Positions 61,112-64,000 of a stretch of 64,000 nucleotides of DNA are shown piece after piece. Origin of the DNA: Tissierellia bacterium (GTDB taxonomy: Bacteria; Bacillota; Clostridia; Tissierellales; Sedimentibacteraceae). The notes under the pieces were generated by a model. The model made no database searches, had not been told where the DNA came from, and saw only the letters and a program-made list of their open reading frames with translations. Both the position numbers and the translations under genes were made by a program. Where the stretch lies: NCBI GenBank assembly GCA_028709465.1, contig JAQVWY010000002.1:1-64000 (forward strand). The letters run 5' to 3'. Position 1 is the stretch's first letter, and each line of letters opens with the position of its first letter.

Positions 61112-62572
61112 ATGACTGTATTAAGTTTTATATTAATTAGCTTATTGTATTTTTGGTGCAGCAGTACTGCTCTTTCCTTTGGTATTGGATATTATACATT
61201 GTATAGACCAATTATTTCTGGTATGCTTGCTGGGTTAATATTAAAAGATATAATATTAGGTATGCTTGCAGGATCAATCGTTAATATTTTATACATAAAT
61301 TTTGTTTCTACTGGAGGATCATTTAAGGGAGATCAGTGTTTAACAGCAATTATTGCAGCAATGGCTACAATATTATTTAAATTAAATCCTATTGAAGGCG
61401 CTGCATTTGCATATCCATTTGGTTATGTAGGTATTTTTATTTGGAAATATAGGCTTAATATTAATTCTATATTTGTTAAAAAATACAATGAGAGGTACAA
61501 AAACAATTTAAATCCTAGCATATCCGTTTATAATGGGTTATTGCCACAAATATTGTTATATTTTATGAGTACATTGGTAATCATAGTTTCTTTGGGTATT
61601 ATGTTATTACTAAAAGATTTAATGCTAATGTATCATGAAATACTAAAAAATTGTCTTTTTTTAGTTGGAGTATGCTTAATTAATATTTCAATAATTAGTG
61701 TTTTATATAATTTTAAAAATTTAAAGATAATTATTTTATTTTTTGCTATATTATTTATAACGCTGTTAACTGATATTAGTTCATACCTTGTAATGATAAT
61801 ATTATTCCTTATAATTTCTTATTTAAGTTTCAATGATTTTTGTTACATTGAAAAGCATAAGAAAAAAGACTTTATAATTTTAAATAAAAGAGATTTAGTT
61901 TATTCATGGTTTATATGGATGAATTTTTCCCATTCCTGCTATAATTATGAAAGGTTACAAGGTTTTGCCTTTGCTCATAGCATGAAAAATATTATTAATA
62001 AACTATATAAAGATAATGAAACGAGAAAACGAAACATTAATAAGTATACTGAATTTTTTAATACAGAACCTAATATTGGAACGCCAATTCACGGATTTAT
62101 TATTTCATTAGAGGAAGAAAGATATATTGGTAAGGATACTGTAGATATAAGTTATATAAAAAAAGGAATGATGGGGATCGCTGCAGGGCTTGGAGATTCA
62201 TTTACTCAAGTTGTTCTGGCACCTTTATTCATGTCAATAGCTTTAATTTTTTGTATTGATAGAAAATTTATCGGGATTATTTTTCCAGTATCATTATTAA
62301 TTGCTGCAATACTATATATCTCTTATTCAGGATGGATGAGCGGCTATTACAATGGCAGAGAAGCTATGATTAAAAGAATAAACAAGATAAAAAATAATAA
62401 AATAAAAAAGTATTTTCCGCTAATTTTTAGTGGAATATTAGGGGTGCTTATAGGCAAACTAATAATTCAAAATTATTTTTTATTAAAACAAGATTTAATA
62501 AATGTAGGAATAGTTACTATAATAGCTTTTTTATATACTTTTATTAGGTTAAAAAGTAATGTAAAATCATGA
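61112..62572 (+). CDS. PTS mannose-family EIIC-EIID fusion permease
   Basis: A 486-residue integral membrane protein. Residues 1-230 correspond to EIIC, with SSTALSFGIGYYTLYRPIISGMLAGLILKDIILGMLAGS and GAAFAYPFGYVG. Residues about 255-486 correspond to EIID, with RDLVYSWFIWMNFSHSCYNYERLQGFAFAHSM, YFNTEPN-like TEFFNTEPNIG and the GLGDSFTQVVLAP block. In nearly all mannose-family PTS operons IIC and IID are two proteins. Here they are one uninterrupted frame with a long middle hydrophobic region (150-245). Transports and, with EIIB, phosphorylates the sugar. Confidence 0.88.
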   Translation: MTVLSFILISLLYFWCSSTALSFGIGYYTLYRPIISGMLAGLILKDIILGMLAGSIVNILYINFVSTGGSFKGDQCLTAIIAAMATILFKLNPIEGAAFAYPFGYVGIFIWKYRLNINSIFVKKYNERYKNNLNPSISVYNGLLPQILLYFMSTLVIIVSLGIMLLLKDLMLMYHEILKNCLFLVGVCLINISIISVLYNFKNLKIIILFFAILFITLLTDISSYLVMIILFLIISYLSFNDFCYIEKHKKKDFIILNKRDLVYSWFIWMNFSHSCYNYERLQGFAFAHSMKNIINKLYKDNETRKRNINKYTEFFNTEPNIGTPIHGFIISLEEERYIGKDTVDISYIKKGMMGIAAGLGDSFTQVVLAPLFMSIALIFCIDRKFIGIIFPVSLLIAAILYISYSGWMSGYYNGREAMIKRINKIKNNKIKKYFPLIFSGILGVLIGKLIIQNYFLLKQDLINVGIVTIIAFLYTFIRLKSNVKS

Positions 62573-62582
62573 GGAGATTAAT

Positions 62583-63200
62583 ATGGATTCTAAAAGGATT
62601 GGAATAATGGGAGGAACCTTTGACCCTATTCATTTTGGTCATTTGGTTATTGCTAATGAGGTATTAGATCAATATCATATGGAAAAAATTATTTTTATTC
62701 CTGCTGGCAATCCACCACATAAAAAAGATTCAAAAGCAAGTTCAATTGATAGATATATTATGACTAATTTAGCAACATTATCTAATGATAAATTTGAAGT
62801 TTCTAATATTGAATTAATAAAAAAAGAAAAAAGTTATACCATAAATACTTTGTTGGTATTACGAGAAATTTATAAAGATGCAGAAATTTATTTTATTACT
62901 GGAGCAGATGCAATAATTGAATTACCAAATTGGTATGAATTTAAAAGCATAATAAAATTATGCAAGTTTATTGCAGTAACAAGACCTGATTATAATACCC
63001 ATGAAATAAAAGAAAAAATTCAAAGTATAATTGACATATATCAAGGTCAAATAGAACTTCTAAAAGTTCCTATGCTGCAAATTTCTTCCACTGAAATTAG
63101 AAATAGAATTAAAAATAATAGAACAGCTAAATATTTGTTACCTGAAGTTGTTGAACAATATATTGTCAAAAACAATTTATATGGAGATAATAATGAATGA
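62583..63200 (+). CDS. nadD: Nicotinate-nucleotide adenylyltransferase
   Basis: A 205-residue nucleotidyltransferase making NaAD from nicotinate mononucleotide and ATP. It begins RIGIMGGTFDPIHFGHLVIANE, carrying the GGTFDPIHxGH signature. PAGNPPHKK, ITGADAIIELPNWY and the C-terminal ISSTEIRNRI (ISSTxIR ATP-binding motif) complete the family pattern. RBS GAGGAG upstream. It overlaps yqeK by 8 bp; the order nadD-yqeK-rsfS is conserved in Bacillota. Confidence 0.96.
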   Translation: MDSKRIGIMGGTFDPIHFGHLVIANEVLDQYHMEKIIFIPAGNPPHKKDSKASSIDRYIMTNLATLSNDKFEVSNIELIKKEKSYTINTLLVLREIYKDAEIYFITGADAIIELPNWYEFKSIIKLCKFIAVTRPDYNTHEIKEKIQSIIDIYQGQIELLKVPMLQISSTEIRNRIKNNRTAKYLLPEVVEQYIVKNNLYGDNNE

Positions 63201-63717
63201 TTTAAATATAGAGGAAATAAAATTAAAGCTTAAAAATTCTGTAAGTTCTAAAATATATGAACATTGTTTAAGAACCATGGATGAATCTATAAAACTTGCA
63301 ATAAAATATGATGAAGATATAAATAAAGCAAAAATAGCAGGTCTTTTACATGATTGTGGTAAATTGATAAATAAAAATGTCGGCAATTTAGAACATAGCA
63401 TACTTGGAGCGGAGCTTGCGAAAAATAATTACTTAATTGAAGATGTTGACATCTTAAATGCTATAAGATATCATACAACTGGAAGGGAAGCAATGACTAT
63501 GTTGGAAAAAATAGTATTTATTGCTGATAAAATAGAACCAAATAGAAGTTATCCAGGAGTAGAAGAAATGCGCTTATTGGCATATGATAATATAGATAAG
63601 GCAATAATTAAATCTTTAAGAAGTACAATTGAATATGTAAATAAAAGAAATTTAGAACTTGATATAGAATCAGTAAAATCATTAGATTATTTAATTAAAG
63701 GAGGCAATAATTTTTGA
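63193..63717 (+). CDS. yqeK: HD-domain diadenosine tetraphosphatase YqeK
   Basis: A 174-residue HD-domain protein of the YqeK family (symmetrical bis(5'-nucleosyl)-tetraphosphatase, Ap4A to 2 ADP). Metal ligands lie in HCLRTMDESIKLA, HDCGK (about 52-56), EHSILGAELA and RYHTTG, then ADKIEPNR. GGAG at 63183-63186 supports ATG 63193 rather than ATG 63181 or the longer frame at 63148. It overlaps nadD upstream and rsfS downstream (TTGA), so the three are translationally coupled. Confidence 0.93.
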   Translation: MNDLNIEEIKLKLKNSVSSKIYEHCLRTMDESIKLAIKYDEDINKAKIAGLLHDCGKLINKNVGNLEHSILGAELAKNNYLIEDVDILNAIRYHTTGREAMTMLEKIVFIADKIEPNRSYPGVEEMRLLAYDNIDKAIIKSLRSTIEYVNKRNLELDIESVKSLDYLIKGGNNF

Positions 63718-64000
63718 ATCTAGATAAAAAAAGTATTGAAGTAATATTAAGAGCATGTGACAATAAAAAAGCGTATAATTTTGTGGTGTTGGATGTATCA
63801 AATATCAGTTCAATAACTGATTGCTTTATAATATGCAGTGGTAACAATGAAAGACAAACGGTAGCCATAGCTGAAGAAGTTATAAAGAAATCACATGAAG
63901 AAGGTATCAATATTTATCATAAGGAAGGATTAGATACAGGAAGATGGATTTTATTAGAATTTGATAATATTATTGTGCATATTTTTCAAAGAGATGAAAG
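63714..64000 (+). CDS. rsfS: Ribosomal silencing factor RsfS (partial, runs off the window)
   Basis: Start TTG at 63714 (NLDKKSIEVILRACDNKKAYNFVVLDVSNISSITDCFIICSGNNERQTVAIAEEV), overlapping the yqeK stop, with GGAGG at 63700-63704. The visible ~95 residues include DVSNISSITDCFIICSG and GRWILLEFDNIIVHIFQ, diagnostic of RsfS. It binds ribosomal protein uL14 and blocks subunit joining under starvation. The 3' end is beyond the right edge. Confidence 0.95.
   Translation, partial: MNLDKKSIEVILRACDNKKAYNFVVLDVSNISSITDCFIICSGNNERQTVAIAEEVIKKSHEEGINIYHKEGLDTGRWILLEFDNIIVHIFQRDE

Noticed and set aside
1..64000. tRNA or rRNA genes
   Set aside because: No tRNA cloverleaf signatures (GGTTCGAATCC-type arms) or rRNA-like sequence were recognised on either strand by eye; a tRNAscan run would settle it.

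Overview
The window is strongly AT-rich and reads as the chromosome of an endospore-forming anaerobe of the Clostridia/Tissierellia type (Bacillota). Supporting signs are an intact sporulation sigma factor sigK with a pro-sequence, the cortex deacetylase pdaA, a SCIFF ranthipeptide cassette (a near-universal clostridial marker), a class 3 fructose-bisphosphatase, T-box control of aspS, and an isc-type Fe-S cluster operon. A Sedimentibacter-like organism would fit, but I cannot fix the genus from sequence alone. Most genes are on the + strand, and most are core or conserved accessory genes. There is no phage, integrase, transposase, CRISPR array, rRNA or tRNA gene. | Layout. 1-370: the 5' end of a minus-strand transcript that leaves the window, carrying a Mn2+ (yybP-ykoY) riboswitch with its own terminator. 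369-13.9 kb: the SCIFF peptide scfA and radical SAM maturase scfB, then recJ-apt-relA-dtd-glyoxalase-like-hemZ, popT (DUF368), tdk and birA-bioY under a probable BirA operator. 13.9-18 kb: an orphan Phd-type antitoxin, an Lsa-like ABC-F resistance gene with a structured attenuating leader, and small membrane proteins. 18-29.4 kb: a DUF4003 protein, fbp, a 43-residue orphan protein, pdaA, vanZ-like, the remains of an EcsC-like gene, a chemoreceptor flanked by inverted repeats with a SigD-type promoter, and a two-gene AmmeMemoRadiSam system. 29.6-35.5 kb: an acyl-ACP thioesterase, an ornithine-cyclodeaminase-family gene divergent from an XRE regulator, the paired DNA repair/modification radical SAM genes (TIGR03916/TIGR03915 type), and a secreted CAP protein. 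| 35.7-49 kb: T-box-aspS, rseC, rarA, convergent galKT, a DUF3343 Se/S-carrier-like gene, a block of three 115-bp tandem repeats, iscR-iscS-iscU and alaS. 49-57.6 kb: ireB, a ferredoxin-fused aldo/keto reductase, ruvX, DUF1292, fur, rnj, a peroxiredoxin, and mltG-trmR-trhP (wobble uridine hydroxylation and methylation). 57.7-64 kb: sigK, a Met/Pro/Gly/Asn repeat protein, a PHP phosphatase, a mannose-family PTS whose IIC and IID domains are fused in one polypeptide, then nadD-yqeK-rsfS running off the right edge. | Radical SAM and Fe-S chemistry recurs: the SCIFF maturase, HemZ, the AmmeMemo enzyme and the DNA-modification enzyme, plus the isc operon that would supply clusters. RNA- or attenuation-based control also recurs (Mn2+ riboswitch, SCIFF intercistronic terminator, ABC-F leader, T-box). 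Several dispersed intergenic palindromic repeat families lie between operons. The best candidates for poorly described biology are the AmmeMemoRadiSam pair, the DNA-modification radical SAM pair, the 115-bp repeat family upstream of iscR, and the fused IICD transporter.
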